The notes beneath the pieces are model-generated. The model saw only the letters and a list, made by a program, of their open reading frames with translations. It ran no database searches and had not been told where the DNA came from. Below, one piece after another: positions 34,790-42,808 of a stretch of 53,934 bases of DNA. The translations under genes and the position numbers were made by a program. Position 1 is the first letter of the stretch; each line of letters begins with the position of its first letter. Location: positions 1 through 53,934 of the forward strand of contig JAIL01000252.1 of assembly GCA_000725195.1 (NCBI GenBank). Direction: 5' to 3'. The DNA is from Snodgrassella alvi SCGC AB-598-O02 (GTDB lineage Bacteria; Pseudomonadota; Gammaproteobacteria; Burkholderiales; Neisseriaceae).

Positions 34790-35146
34790 ATGTTATCGAA
34801 TAACAAAACACTAGTAACATTATTTATTAGTCTGTTACTCAGCATAGTATCAATTAATTGCTATGCTCAGATTCCTGTTGTGAGTTGTCCGTCATCTTTT
34901 TCTGACGCACATGGTGTTCATAAGCTTGATGATGTTTATGCATATGATGGTCCAGTATGTATGAAGGTATCATTAGTACCTGAGTATAAAAAAAACAAAC
35001 AAGTATGGGATTTAGATGCATTAAGGGATCCTTCGTTAGTTTGTACGTATGAAAATACTGAACATTACGTTGTTATTAATGCGAAGGGGGCAGCTTATTG
35101 TGAAAAAACAAATGCACCAGTAGAAGTAAAATGTATGCCTAGATAA
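34790..35146 (+). CDS. STY0301-like secreted protein, paralog A
   Basis: A 118-aa secreted protein. The signal peptide is about residues 1-26 (hydrophobic LVTLFISLLLSIVSI, cut after CYA). The mature part begins with VVSCPSSFSDAHGVHKLDDV. Next come YDGPVCMKVSLVPEYKKNKQ, VWDLDALRDPSLVCTYENT, and the Cys-containing end YCEKTNAPVEVKCM. The C-P start, the DGP..SLVPE segment, the W-x-L and the C-x-Y pair, and the final Cys pair match the STY0301 family of small secreted proteins of unknown function, found in enterobacterial accessory regions. Six cysteines are kept in the mature part, so disulfides are likely. Members may act as periplasmic immunity or inhibitor proteins; that is inference. No strong ribosome-binding site is seen. 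Confidence 0.7.
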   Translation: MLSNNKTLVTLFISLLLSIVSINCYAQIPVVSCPSSFSDAHGVHKLDDVYAYDGPVCMKVSLVPEYKKNKQVWDLDALRDPSLVCTYENTEHYVVINAKGAAYCEKTNAPVEVKCMPR

Positions 35147-35184
35147 TTTTTATAAATCATCAAAGAAGTCTTTAAGATTTACTT

Positions 35185-35556
35185 ATGATTAGCATGAATT
35201 TTATACTATTGAATACTCGAAAATTGCCTCAGTATTTTTTGGCTTTATTTTTTAATATTGTATCAATTTATTGTCTAGCCCAGACTCCTGTTGTGAGTTG
35301 CCCGTCAACATTTTCTGACGGGCATGGTGTTCATAAGCTTGATGATGTTTATGCATATGATGGTCCAGTATGTATGGATTTATCATTAGTACCTGAGTCT
35401 AAAAAAAATAAAGAAATATGGGATTTAGATACATTAAGGGAACCTTCATTAGTTTGCACGTATGAGAATACCCGTCATTACGTTGTTCTTAATGTGAAGG
35501 AAGCAGCTTATTGTGAAAAAACAAATGCACCAGTAGAAGTAAAATGTATGCCTTGA
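35185..35556 (+). CDS. STY0301-like secreted protein, paralog B
   Basis: A 123-aa protein (or 120 from the second Met at 35194). The mature domain, from TPVVSCPSTFSDGHGVHKLD, is close to paralog A, with changes mainly in charged residues (KKNKEIWDLDTLREPSLVCT). The signal peptide (LPQYFLALFFNIVSIYCLAQ) differs from that of A and is shared with paralog C. This indicates exchange of the 5' part between copies. It lies 38 nt after A, probably on one transcript. The function is unknown. Confidence 0.7.
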   Translation: MISMNFILLNTRKLPQYFLALFFNIVSIYCLAQTPVVSCPSTFSDGHGVHKLDDVYAYDGPVCMDLSLVPESKKNKEIWDLDTLREPSLVCTYENTRHYVVLNVKEAAYCEKTNAPVEVKCMP

Positions 35557-35595
35557 TAATTTTTATAAATCATCAAAGGCCTTAAAGATTTACTT

Positions 35596-35970
35596 ATGAT
35601 TAGTATGAATTTTATACTATTAAATAATCGAAAATTGCCTCAGTATTTATTGGCTTTATTTTTTAATATTGTATCGATTTATTGTCTGGCCCAGACTCCT
35701 GTTGTGAGTTGTCCGGCGACATTTTCTGACGGGCATAATGTTTACCGGTTTAAGAATGCCAGGGTATTCGATGGACCAGTTGAATTAAATGCTGAGCTAA
35801 AGCCAGAATTTAAAAAAGATAAACAATATTGGAAGGTGTTTGGAACGAAGTATGACCCTTTTTTAATCTGTACATACGCCAAAGCTAATCATTATATTGT
35901 TTTTGATGCAAAGGGCGCGAACTTTTGCGAAGTTACCAATAAACCTTTACAGGCAAGATGTATGTCTTAA
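35596..35970 (+). CDS. STY0301-like secreted protein, paralog C
   Basis: A 124-aa protein. The signal region is almost the same as in paralog B, but the mature domain is a different subtype (CPATFSDGHNVYRFKNARVF, DGPVELNAELKPEFKKDKQY, FLICTYAKANHYIVFDAKGA, CEVTNKPLQARCMS). It matches the broken gene at 34230. So B and C share a 5' end while C and the pseudogene share a 3' part, a mosaic pattern. It lies 39 nt after B. The function is unknown. Confidence 0.7.
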   Translation: MISMNFILLNNRKLPQYLLALFFNIVSIYCLAQTPVVSCPATFSDGHNVYRFKNARVFDGPVELNAELKPEFKKDKQYWKVFGTKYDPFLICTYAKANHYIVFDAKGANFCEVTNKPLQARCMS

Positions 35971-36087
35971 TCATTTAATATAATCATGATTAGTTTATAG
36001 GATAGAAATAACTTAGCTGCATCTTTTTGGATTTGGAATATAACCAATCATGGCAGATTATTTAAGCCAAAAAGGAGTATCGATTCT

Positions 36088-36144
36088 ATGAATAATGAAA
36101 TAGTAGATTATGAAAGTGATGCGATTTTGAGTTTGAAAAATTAA
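36088..36144 (+). CDS. 18-codon small frame ahead of an STY0301-like gene, copy 2
   Basis: ATG 36088 encodes MNNEIVDYESDAILSLKN then TAA. It has a strong ribosome-binding site (AAAAAGGAG, 8 nt upstream). It resembles the frame at 34701 in sequence and in distance from the following paralog. The good ribosome-binding site makes translation likely, but nothing shows what the peptide does. Confidence 0.4.
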   Translation: MNNEIVDYESDAILSLKN

Positions 36145-36177
36145 TCCTTGTACTCAAAATGACAGATATTAGTTTAT

Positions 36178-36531
36178 ATGTTATCAAATAGTAAAAAAAT
36201 AGTAGCATTATTTATTAGACTGTTACAAGGCGTAGTATCAATTAATTGCTATGCTCAGGCTCCTGTTGTGAGTTGTCCACCAACATTTTCTGATGGACAT
36301 AGTATTCATAAACTTACTGAAGTCATGGTATATGATGGTCCAGTATGTATGAAAGCATCATTAGTACCTGAGTATAAAAAAAACAAAGAAGTATGGGTTC
36401 TAGATACATTAATGGATCCATCAGTAGTTTGTGCGTATGAGAAAATCCCTCATTACATTGTTCTTAATGCGAAGGGAGCAGCTTATTGTGAAAGAACAAC
36501 GGCACCAGTACAGGTAAAATGTATGCCATAG
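36178..36531 (+). CDS. STY0301-like secreted protein, paralog D
   Basis: A 117-aa protein, closest to paralog A: the signal peptide is MLSNSKKIVALFIRLLQG then VVSINCYAQ, and the mature part is APVVSCPPTFSDGHSIHKLT, YDGPVCMKASLVPEYKKNKE, VWVLDTLMDPSVVCAYEK, with the end YCERTTAPVQVKCMP. Its upstream 120 bases also resemble those of A, including the small frame, so A and D come from duplication of a gene with its leader. An Arg in the signal core (FIRLLQG) may weaken export. It is the last member of the array. Confidence 0.7.
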   Translation: MLSNSKKIVALFIRLLQGVVSINCYAQAPVVSCPPTFSDGHSIHKLTEVMVYDGPVCMKASLVPEYKKNKEVWVLDTLMDPSVVCAYEKIPHYIVLNAKGAAYCERTTAPVQVKCMP

Positions 36532-36922
36532 CCATTCAGTGCAAACAGCTAACTCATGTCGTAAGTTATTTGCCAGCTTTTTATAAAATTACGATACTGG
36601 CAATCTGATAATGCCAATTTATGGGAATTATTCAGGTTTATAAGAGAATAAAAAATCTTATTACACGTCCTGCGGTAAGGCTAGCAATAATTGCTGTAGA
36701 AATGAACGAATCTTGCTTTATCTTTAATCAATTTTAAACTTAATTTAGATGAAATTTTTAATTTGCAGCCAAATTGATGATTAATCATAAATGTTCAGTT
36801 ATTAATCTATTTTAAAAATATCTTCTATTACTAAGAAGCTTGTTGCCACAATAGGAATAAGTTATCAGTGATGAGGACAATGTTTTATAATTTGTATTAT
36901 TTTGTTTGCAATGGGTGCTTGT
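36532..36922. other. Gap after the STY0301-like array
   Basis: About 390 bases without a gene. Base composition rises towards 36650-36700, but no RNA or hairpin was recognised. Confidence 0.5.
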
Positions 36923-37420
36923 ATGTACGATGTCAGTACCGATGATGTACGTCATTTTTTTGCGGATGTATGGCGTAAACGTCAGCAGCCGGCTTTGCTG
37001 GATGCATTGCAGCAAAAAGCTTTGCGGATTATAGCTGCTCATTCTGAATATGCACCATATCTAGAAAATGTTGAAACATATTTATCACGTAACTGGACGC
37101 CAGAAGAGGGAGAAACCAATCCTTTTTTGCATTTATCTTTGCATTTATCTATTCAGGAGCAGGTGGCAATTGATCAGCCTTTTGGGATTGCTCTTATTCA
37201 TCAACGTTTATGTGTTAAATATGCTGGTGACTGGGTGCAGGCAGAACATGCGATGATGGAGGCGTTGGCCGAGACCATTTGGCAGGCGCAGCGTTATCAT
37301 CAAGGTTTGGATGTGAATGCCTATATGCCCCGTTTGCGGCAATTGCTGGCTATAGGAGCAGAAGATGAAAAAAGATTAAATCCGCATGAAATAAATATAG
37401 TCAATTTAATTGATAAATAA
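36923..37420 (+). CDS. DUF1841 family protein
   Basis: A 165-aa soluble protein of the DUF1841 family, common in beta- and gammaproteobacteria and of unknown function. The family pattern is clear: MYDVSTDDVRHFFADVWRK at the start, IIAAHSEYAPYLEN, then TPEEGETNPFLHLSLHLSIQ and EQVAIDQPFGI, and EAEHAMMEALAETIWQAQR-type helices near the end (here QAEHAMMEALAETIWQAQR). The start at ATG 36923 is chosen because homologues begin at that Met-Tyr. ATG 36911 and a TTG at 36902 are also in frame, and none has a strong ribosome-binding site. The conserved His residues suggest metal binding, but this is not established. Confidence 0.88.
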   Translation: MYDVSTDDVRHFFADVWRKRQQPALLDALQQKALRIIAAHSEYAPYLENVETYLSRNWTPEEGETNPFLHLSLHLSIQEQVAIDQPFGIALIHQRLCVKYAGDWVQAEHAMMEALAETIWQAQRYHQGLDVNAYMPRLRQLLAIGAEDEKRLNPHEINIVNLIDK

Positions 37421-37429
37421 GATGATATG

Positions 37430-37793
37430 GTTATGGATGATTAGTCTTTTCTGTAGTCTAAATGGAAATAAGTTGTAGACTAAGCATTATTTGTTTTGAA
37501 AGGTTTAGTTATGTCTCTTTGGCGAAACGATGCAAATGCATTTCTGTTATTTGTGTTCATTGGTTTGGGTGTTCTCGGTCATAATCCTAAGATAACGCTT
37601 ACTGCAGTGATGATATGGTGGATGGGTCTTTTTTGTAGTCGAAATTAAAATAAATTGTAGACCAAGCGTTTTTGGGTTTGAAAGGTTCAGTTATGTCTCT
37701 TTGGGCAAGCAATGCAAATGCGCTGCTGTTATTGGTGTTTGTTGGTTTGGGTATTCTGGGTCATAATCCTGCGATAACGATTTCTGCATTGAT
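37430..37793. repeat. Tandem duplication of the DUF441 gene's 5' part
   Basis: Two direct copies of about 182 bases (roughly 37430-37610 and 37612-37793) that carry the same upstream region, ribosome-binding site and first 34 codons of the DUF441 gene. Start codons are at 37511 and 37693. Copy 1 has an inverted repeat TAGTCTA...TAGACTA in its leader that is damaged in copy 2. Confidence 0.85.
37511..37648 (+). pseudogene. Truncated 5' copy of the DUF441 gene
   Basis: ATG 37511 opens MSLWRNDANAFLLFVFIGLG then VLGHNPKITLTAV, parallel to the intact gene, but it runs into the leader of copy 2 and stops at TAA 37646 after 45 codons. It retains its ribosome-binding site (GAAAGGT), so a one-helix peptide could be made. 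It is best viewed as a duplication relic. Confidence 0.8.
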
Positions 37794-38142
37794 TATTTTG
37801 TTGGTTCAACAAACTCCATTGCTTAAATATGCTCCGATGCTAGAAAAATATGGGGTGCAATTGGGGATTTTGCTGCTGATGCTTGGTGTGCTAGCTCCGT
37901 TAATTACTGGTAAGGTGCAGGCACCGCAGATCTTAGCTTTATTTACTAGTTGGAAAACCATAGCAGCCATTCTTGTGGGAATATTAGTTGCATGGCTTGG
38001 TGGCCGGGGTGTGCAATTAATGCAACTTAATCCTCCTGTTGTTACTGGTTTAATGATCGGTACAATTATTGGCGTAGCATTTTTCCGCGGTGTGCCGGTA
38101 GGGCCATTGATTGCAGCCGGAATATTGTCTTTGTTTTTGTGA
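37693..38142 (+). CDS. DUF441 (YeaL-like) inner-membrane protein
   Basis: A 149-aa membrane protein with four hydrophobic helices, of the UPF0756/DUF441 family. Recognisable features are the Asn-rich start SLWASNANALLLLVFVGLG, the LGHNPAITISALIILLVQQT first repeat, the middle segment LEKYGVQLGILLLMLGVLAP, and the ending VPVGPLIAAGILSLFL, which is characteristic. The start is ATG 37693 with AAAGGT 6 nt upstream; an in-frame ATG at 37672 lies in the leader and is less likely. The function is unknown. The gene is directly followed by the tRNA-Ser promoter. Confidence 0.92.
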   Translation: MSLWASNANALLLLVFVGLGILGHNPAITISALIILLVQQTPLLKYAPMLEKYGVQLGILLLMLGVLAPLITGKVQAPQILALFTSWKTIAAILVGILVAWLGGRGVQLMQLNPPVVTGLMIGTIIGVAFFRGVPVGPLIAAGILSLFL

Positions 38143-38158
38143 TTTTCGGTGGTAATGC

Positions 38159-38187
38159 TTGCCAGATGGATTTGCTATAGCTATAAT
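38159..38187 (+). promoter_or_regulatory. tRNA-Ser promoter
   Basis: TTGCCA (38159-38164), 17-bp spacer, TATAAT (38182-38187). This is the best sigma70 match in the window and is placed 18 nt before the mature tRNA 5' end. Confidence 0.85.
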
Positions 38188-38205
38188 TCGCGCTTCCATA
38201 CTCAC

Positions 38206-38296
38206 GGAGAGGTGGATGAGTGGTTGAAGTCGCACGCCTGGAAAGCGTGTATACGTTAATAGCGTATCGAGGGTTCGAATCCCTTCCTCTCCGCCA
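38206..38296 (+). tRNA. tRNA-Ser (GGA anticodon), CCA encoded
   Basis: A 91-nt class II tRNA. Acceptor GGAGAGG / CCTCTCC, discriminator G, encoded CCA. The D arm has GATGAGTGGTTGAAGTC. The anticodon stem is CACGC / GCGTG with loop CTGGAAA, anticodon GGA reading TCC/TCT. A long variable arm (ATACGTTAATAGCGTAT) identifies serine, and the T arm is GAGGGTTCGAATCCCTT. Confidence 0.98.
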
Positions 38297-38392
38297 AATT
38301 TTCTAGATAACTAATTGAATTTATTATTATAATAAATAAAATTCTAAATTATTAGGTACCAGTTTAAAAATTCGAATTTTAGTAAGACAAAT

Positions 38393-38424
38393 AAAGCCAG
38401 CAGAGATAATTTTTGCCGGCTTTT
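38393..38424 (+). terminator. Terminator after tRNA-Ser
   Basis: A 10-bp stem AAAGCCAGCA / TGCCGGCTTT (one mismatch) with an 11-nt loop. It is followed by TATTTTGTTTTT, about 97 nt after the tRNA. Confidence 0.75.
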
Positions 38425-38430
38425 ATTTTG

Positions 38431-39250
38431 TTTTTAGAACTTTCTGTAGTTTATCCAATATTCATAACTATAAAATCACCCTGTTAATTAGAGCTATCTG
38501 TACAGTCGTATCTCTAAAGTTAATTCAGTATAAAACTGTGGAAGCTACAAATCCTTTAAAATCAAAATTTTTAAACTGGCTCAGGTCTGTGTAGCTTATC
38601 TAATTAAATTTGCTTTAAGCAGTAGATGTCCCAATAAATAAGAGTGACTGTGGTTTAATATACATAGACACGATCACCATGAAATCAATTAAAGATATAC
38701 TAAACTTGGCTAAGATTTTTCTATAGCTATTTCTGACTTGTAAATATTGATTGAGATATAAATCAAGATAGCTGTTTATGGGCGGCTTTATCTTCATAAA
38801 TTTTCTAAGCTGCCTTGTCGCAGTTTTTAAGTTTTATAGTTATATGTTTTATGGTTTATTTCAATAATCTGCATGGAATAAGTACATATATAATTTAAAC
38901 AATAGTTAGTTCGAAAGATGGTGTCTTTAGGAGATATTGTGCTTTTGTATTAAACATCTAGTAGATATGAAAAATTCCAATACGTATTTTTCATTTTGTA
39001 ATCATTCCATCTCTGAATAAAAGGTAATATGAAAAAATATTGCTTTTTTATCAATACTGGTTTTAATAAACTTTAGTTTCAAAAGGTTTAGACAAGCCTT
39101 AGAACTTAATTGTTTAAATTTTATTTGTTGATGACAAGTTTTTAAAGCTGCCGGTGACAGCTTTTATTTTAGAGTGCCTGTTTTGTTCAGATATTTCAAC
39201 TGTTTTGATAGTAACAATTTTAGAAACACTATCTTAGTCAGTCATTGTTC
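38431..39250. other. Long gene-free AT-rich region between tRNA-Ser and amiC
   Basis: About 820 bases without a gene. A leftward 60-codon frame at 38797-38615 has no support. A terminator-like hairpin on the + strand (39144-39170) suggests that some rightward transcript ends here. Confidence 0.5.
39144..39170 (+). terminator. Terminator-like hairpin reading rightwards
   Basis: Stem AAAGCTG / CAGCTTT with loop CCGGTGA, then TATTTT. No rightward gene precedes it within 700 bases apart from tRNA-Ser, which has its own terminator. A short unannotated RNA or use in the opposite direction for amiC are both possible. Confidence 0.5.
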
Positions 39251-40567
39251 TCAGCGACGTGCCAGTACCGCGGTAGATAAATAGTCTTTGATACCAGAAG
39301 CTATTGAATTAGCCATTTTCAAACGAAAGTCATTGGAAGATAGTAATCGTTCTTCTCCGGGGTTCGAAATAAATGCTGTTTCAACCAAAATAGAAGGAAT
39401 ATCAGGTGCTTTTAATACGGCAAAATTAGCCTGATCCACGCTGCCTTTGTGTAAAGTATTGATTTTACCCAGTCGGTTTAATACATCTTTGCCCAGTTTC
39501 AAACTATCTTTAATGGTAGCTGTCTGAGTCAGGTCAAATAAGGTGTTATTAACATTTTTGTCACCAGAATAGATTACCCCTCCTATAGCATCAGCTGCGT
39601 TTTGCGTTTTGGCTAGATATTTAGCCGCTGCGCTGGTTGCACCTTTAGGATTGAGGGCATAAACTCCAGTGCCCTTAGCTGATGGGTTGGTAAAGGCATC
39701 AGCATGAATAGAAACAAACACGTCTGCTTTAAGAGATCGAGCTTTGGCAACGCGAACACCCAACGGGATAAATATATCTTCATTGCGCGTCATATAAGTT
39801 TTGTAGCCATATCCATCCAGAACTTTTTTTACCAATCGACCAATGGCTAATACAACATTTTTTTCATGTAATCCTGACGGACCAGTGGCTCCGGGATCTT
39901 CGCCACCATGACCGGGATCAATCATGATGACTGGTTGTCGGTTTAGTTTGGGTGGTTTACCAGATGGAGGATTTTGGGATGGCGTCGGTGTTTTGTTATC
40001 CGGTCTGTTAACCACCGGTGGAGTGGGGGCTGTTGCCTGAGCCTGACTAGTACCGTCGCTATTGATTTTACCATGACTATAGTCTTGTAATAAGGCCATC
40101 AAGGGATCATTTTTTTCTTGTTCGATAGCAACGCTTTTGGTTGGATACAGGTCTACCACTAAGCGGTTTTTAAAATTGGCAACGGGAGCGAGTGAAAATA
40201 CTTGCGGGTTAACGGTAGTTTTTAAATCCATGACGATACGGATGGTTTCTGGATTAAACTGTCCGATTCGTACACTGGTAATATAAGGGTCTCGTGGTAA
40301 TACTTTTTTACCGAGTTCCTGCAACACCTGATTGGTGGCTGAGCCTTGAATATCAATAACTAGCCGGTCAGGGTTTTTTAACTGGAAATACTTAAATTGT
40401 ATCGGTGTGGTAGATTCCAGCGTCATGCGGGTATAGGCGTTAGCTGGCCAGATACGAGTAGATACAATGTCTGCCCCAATTTTAGCAGCACGAACTCTTG
40501 GTGTCAGTGTGATTAGTAGGGTACCGGTGGAGGCAAGCAAAAGTGAGCGGCGACTTAGTGTAGGCAT
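39251..40567 (-). CDS. amiC: N-acetylmuramoyl-L-alanine amidase AmiC (Tat-exported)
   Basis: A 438-aa periplasmic amidase that cuts septal peptidoglycan to separate daughter cells. The start is ATG 40567: the signal peptide there reads TLSRRSLLLASTG, a twin-arginine motif, as in E. coli AmiC. The longer open frame upstream belongs to overlapping tsaE sequence. An AMIN septum-targeting domain (about 35-150) is followed by a Pro/Thr-rich linker and an Amidase_3 domain with zinc ligands in MIDPGHGGEDPGATG, Glu in LHEKNVVLAIG and His in SIHADAF. The final catalytic Glu is in SILVETAFISNPGEE. It directly follows tsaE (2-nt gap), the usual tsaE-amiC order, with weak ribosome-binding sequence, so translational coupling is likely. 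Confidence 0.95.
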   Translation of the reverse strand: MPTLSRRSLLLASTGTLLITLTPRVRAAKIGADIVSTRIWPANAYTRMTLESTTPIQFKYFQLKNPDRLVIDIQGSATNQVLQELGKKVLPRDPYITSVRIGQFNPETIRIVMDLKTTVNPQVFSLAPVANFKNRLVVDLYPTKSVAIEQEKNDPLMALLQDYSHGKINSDGTSQAQATAPTPPVVNRPDNKTPTPSQNPPSGKPPKLNRQPVIMIDPGHGGEDPGATGPSGLHEKNVVLAIGRLVKKVLDGYGYKTYMTRNEDIFIPLGVRVAKARSLKADVFVSIHADAFTNPSAKGTGVYALNPKGATSAAAKYLAKTQNAADAIGGVIYSGDKNVNNTLFDLTQTATIKDSLKLGKDVLNRLGKINTLHKGSVDQANFAVLKAPDIPSILVETAFISNPGEERLLSSNDFRLKMANSIASGIKDYLSTAVLARR

Positions 40568-40569
40568 AA

Positions 40570-41040
40570 TTAGTTTTTTATTGAGGCGATTAAGTGCTTG
40601 CCATGATCGCTGACAGCAGTTAATTCTGCATTCCGACCATGATTGATCGTGGTTAAATGTAAAATGATATCTGGTTTTGGTACAAAATCTGCACCCTGTT
40701 GTGGCCATTCAATCAAACTAACACTGTTAGCAGTGAACAGTTCATCTAAACCAGCATCCAGCCATTCATCAGCTGTTTGGAATCGATATAAATCAAAATG
40801 ATGCAAGATAAATTTCTGTAACGGATAGCTTTCAACAATATTGTAGGTGGGGCTTTTGACTGCACCATGGTGCCCCAGAGCATTGAGCAGACCGCGCGTA
40901 AATGTAGTCTTGCCAGCTCCTAAATCGCCCTGCAACCAGATAATAAGAGGTGCGGTGATATTAGGAGCAATCCGAGCGCCAAGGGAAAGCGTTTCAGTTT
41001 CATTAGCTAATAATACTGCGTGATTCTCTGCGACAAACAT
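40570..41040 (-). CDS. tsaE: tRNA threonylcarbamoyladenosine biosynthesis ATPase TsaE
   Basis: A 156-aa P-loop ATPase that works with TsaB and TsaD to make t6A37 on ANN-decoding tRNAs. Walker A is seen in LQGDLGAGKTTFTRGLL, followed by the family segment VKSPTYNIVESYP, then LHHFDLYRF with a conserved Asp, and LIEWPQQG near the C-terminus. The length is typical. It is the first gene of a two-gene leftward operon with amiC. Confidence 0.95.
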   Translation of the reverse strand: MFVAENHAVLLANETETLSLGARIAPNITAPLIIWLQGDLGAGKTTFTRGLLNALGHHGAVKSPTYNIVESYPLQKFILHHFDLYRFQTADEWLDAGLDELFTANSVSLIEWPQQGADFVPKPDIILHLTTINHGRNAELTAVSDHGKHLIASIKN

Positions 41041-41311
41041 AATTTATTCTGAATAAAAAATTTGCTCTATTATGCGTTAAAGTATACTTAATCGAAAGGT
41101 TAGCCGTGCTACCAGTTATTATACGATAATGATTTTGCAAATTTTAACATATTTCTTCCTGCTGCTGGCAGTCGTTTGATTCTGCAGAAAAGTTAAGCTC
41201 TTTTTGAGTATGAGTTTTTCATTATGGTAAATGATATAATAAAGAACTCAACTGGTCTCTGTTGAGGCAAAGAAATAGCCTATTTTCTGGAAATAATGTG
41301 ATAGATTATCA

Positions 41312-42121
41312 ATGACTACAATTCAACAACGTCCAATCGGTGTATTTGATTCCGGCGTGGGCGGACTCACTGTGGTTCGTGCTCTAATGGAGCGCTTACC
41401 CAATGAAAATATTATCTATTTTGGTGATACAGCACGTGTACCTTATGGGGTAAAATCCCGTCATACCATCGAGCTGTATACCGAACAAATTGTCTCTTTT
41501 TTACTGGAACATGATGTTAAAGCTTTGGTGGTGGCCTGTAATACCATTGCGGCTGTAGCAAGAGAAAAAGTACGGCAATTAGCTGGGTCTATGCCTGTAT
41601 TAGATGTGATTGCTGCTGGTGCTCAGGCGGCTTTAGCAACGACCCGCAATAATCATATTGGCGTGATTGCTACCAGTACTACGGTGAACAGTAATGCCTA
41701 TGCTCGGGCAATTCATAATCAGAATGCACAGACACGGGTTTTCTCACAAGCCTGTTCGTTACTGGTACCGCTAGTAGAGGAAGGTTGGCTCGATCATGAA
41801 GTTACCCGTCTGACTGCGCGTGAGTATCTGAAGCCTATACTGGCAGAAGATGTTGATACACTGGTTTTAGGCTGTACTCATTATCCGTTATTAAAGCCTT
41901 TAATTAAACAAGAAGCGCCACAACTAAAATTAGTTGATTCCGCAATCACCACGGCCAGTGCAACTGCTGATGCCTTGGACCGTTGTCAGTTGACCAACCC
42001 TAACCATACCGGCGCTAAGTATCATTTCTATGTTAGCGATATTCCACTACGCTTTCAAACTATCGGCGAAAGGTTTTTAGGTCGCAGTTTGGAGCAATTA
42101 GAAATGGTTTCGCTGGGCTAA
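41312..42121 (+). CDS. murI: Glutamate racemase
   Basis: A 269-aa cofactor-independent enzyme that makes D-glutamate for peptidoglycan. The catalytic pair is Cys76 (VACNTIAA) and Cys188 (LGCTHYPLL). The N-terminus GVFDSGVGGLTVVRAL with its substrate-binding Asp-Ser and the YFGDTARVPYG segment are intact. A TATAAT at 41235-41240 lies 72 nt upstream and may be its -10 box; the -35 is poor. It is followed by purN at 26 nt. It is divergent from tsaE across a 270-nt AT-rich spacer. Confidence 0.97.
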   Translation: MTTIQQRPIGVFDSGVGGLTVVRALMERLPNENIIYFGDTARVPYGVKSRHTIELYTEQIVSFLLEHDVKALVVACNTIAAVAREKVRQLAGSMPVLDVIAAGAQAALATTRNNHIGVIATSTTVNSNAYARAIHNQNAQTRVFSQACSLLVPLVEEGWLDHEVTRLTAREYLKPILAEDVDTLVLGCTHYPLLKPLIKQEAPQLKLVDSAITTASATADALDRCQLTNPNHTGAKYHFYVSDIPLRFQTIGERFLGRSLEQLEMVSLG

Positions 42122-42147
42122 ATTGCTTAACAAAATTTGATGGGTAA

Positions 42148-42783
42148 ATGATGAAGAAAATTGTGGTGTTAATTTCTGGTCGCGGGAGTAATCTACGGGC
42201 AGTTGTTGAAGCGCAGATTGCTCAGGCAGAAATAGTAGCTGTTATCAGTAATAAGGCTAATGCTCAGGGTTTGCAGTGGGCTGCTGAGCAAGGTTTAACA
42301 ACACATGTTATTGAGCACAGCAAATTTATTGACAGAGAACAATTTGACCATACATTAATACGTCTAATTGATGGTTATCAACCAGATTTAGTCTTATTGG
42401 CTGGATTTATGCGGATTCTTTCGTCAGAATTTTGTCTTCATTATGCAGGCAAATTAATCAATATACATCCTTCATTACTACCTTCTTTTCCGGGTTTACA
42501 TACCCACGAGCGCGCACTGGAAAGTGGCTGTCGGGTGGCTGGTTGTACCATTCATTTTGTGACGCCAGAATTGGATTGTGGCCCTGTAATAGCACAGGGT
42601 GCAGTCCCTGTCTTTGATCATGATACTGCTGAAACACTGGCACAAAGAGTACTCAGAATCGAACACCAGCTTTTGCCAGAGGTCGTCAATGATTTTGTAT
42701 CAGACAGGCTGGAGATTAAAGGCAATCGTGTTATTCGACATTCTGCTGCTATTCAGGATGAAGAAGCTAGTTTATTAAATTAA
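42148..42783 (+). CDS. purN: Phosphoribosylglycinamide formyltransferase (GART)
   Basis: A 211-aa enzyme that transfers formyl from 10-formyl-THF to GAR, the third step of purine synthesis. Motifs: VLISGRGSNLRAVVEA at the N-terminus for phosphate binding, INIHPSLLPSFPGLHTHERAL with the catalytic Asn-His pair, and GCTIHFVTPELDCGPVIAQG with the catalytic Asp. Two adjacent ATGs (42148 and 42151) are possible starts; GGG lies just upstream. It probably shares an operon with murI and the DUF3108 and rsmB genes. Confidence 0.97.
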   Translation: MMKKIVVLISGRGSNLRAVVEAQIAQAEIVAVISNKANAQGLQWAAEQGLTTHVIEHSKFIDREQFDHTLIRLIDGYQPDLVLLAGFMRILSSEFCLHYAGKLINIHPSLLPSFPGLHTHERALESGCRVAGCTIHFVTPELDCGPVIAQGAVPVFDHDTAETLAQRVLRIEHQLLPEVVNDFVSDRLEIKGNRVIRHSAAIQDEEASLLN

Positions 42784-42808
42784 TAAGTAAAAATTTGAGG
42801 AAATATTG

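Noticed and set aside
33496-38296. ssrA and tRNA-Ser as the two att sites of an integrated element
   Set aside because: Neither 3' end is repeated elsewhere in the window and no integrase is present, so there is no direct evidence of integration.
38615-38797. 60-codon leftward frame in the gap after tRNA-Ser
   Set aside because: No ribosome-binding site, no protein-like pattern, and such length is expected by chance here.
40568-40708. N-terminal extension of amiC (47 extra codons)
   Set aside because: The extension lies inside tsaE in another frame, has no family similarity, and the twin-arginine signal begins at ATG 40567.
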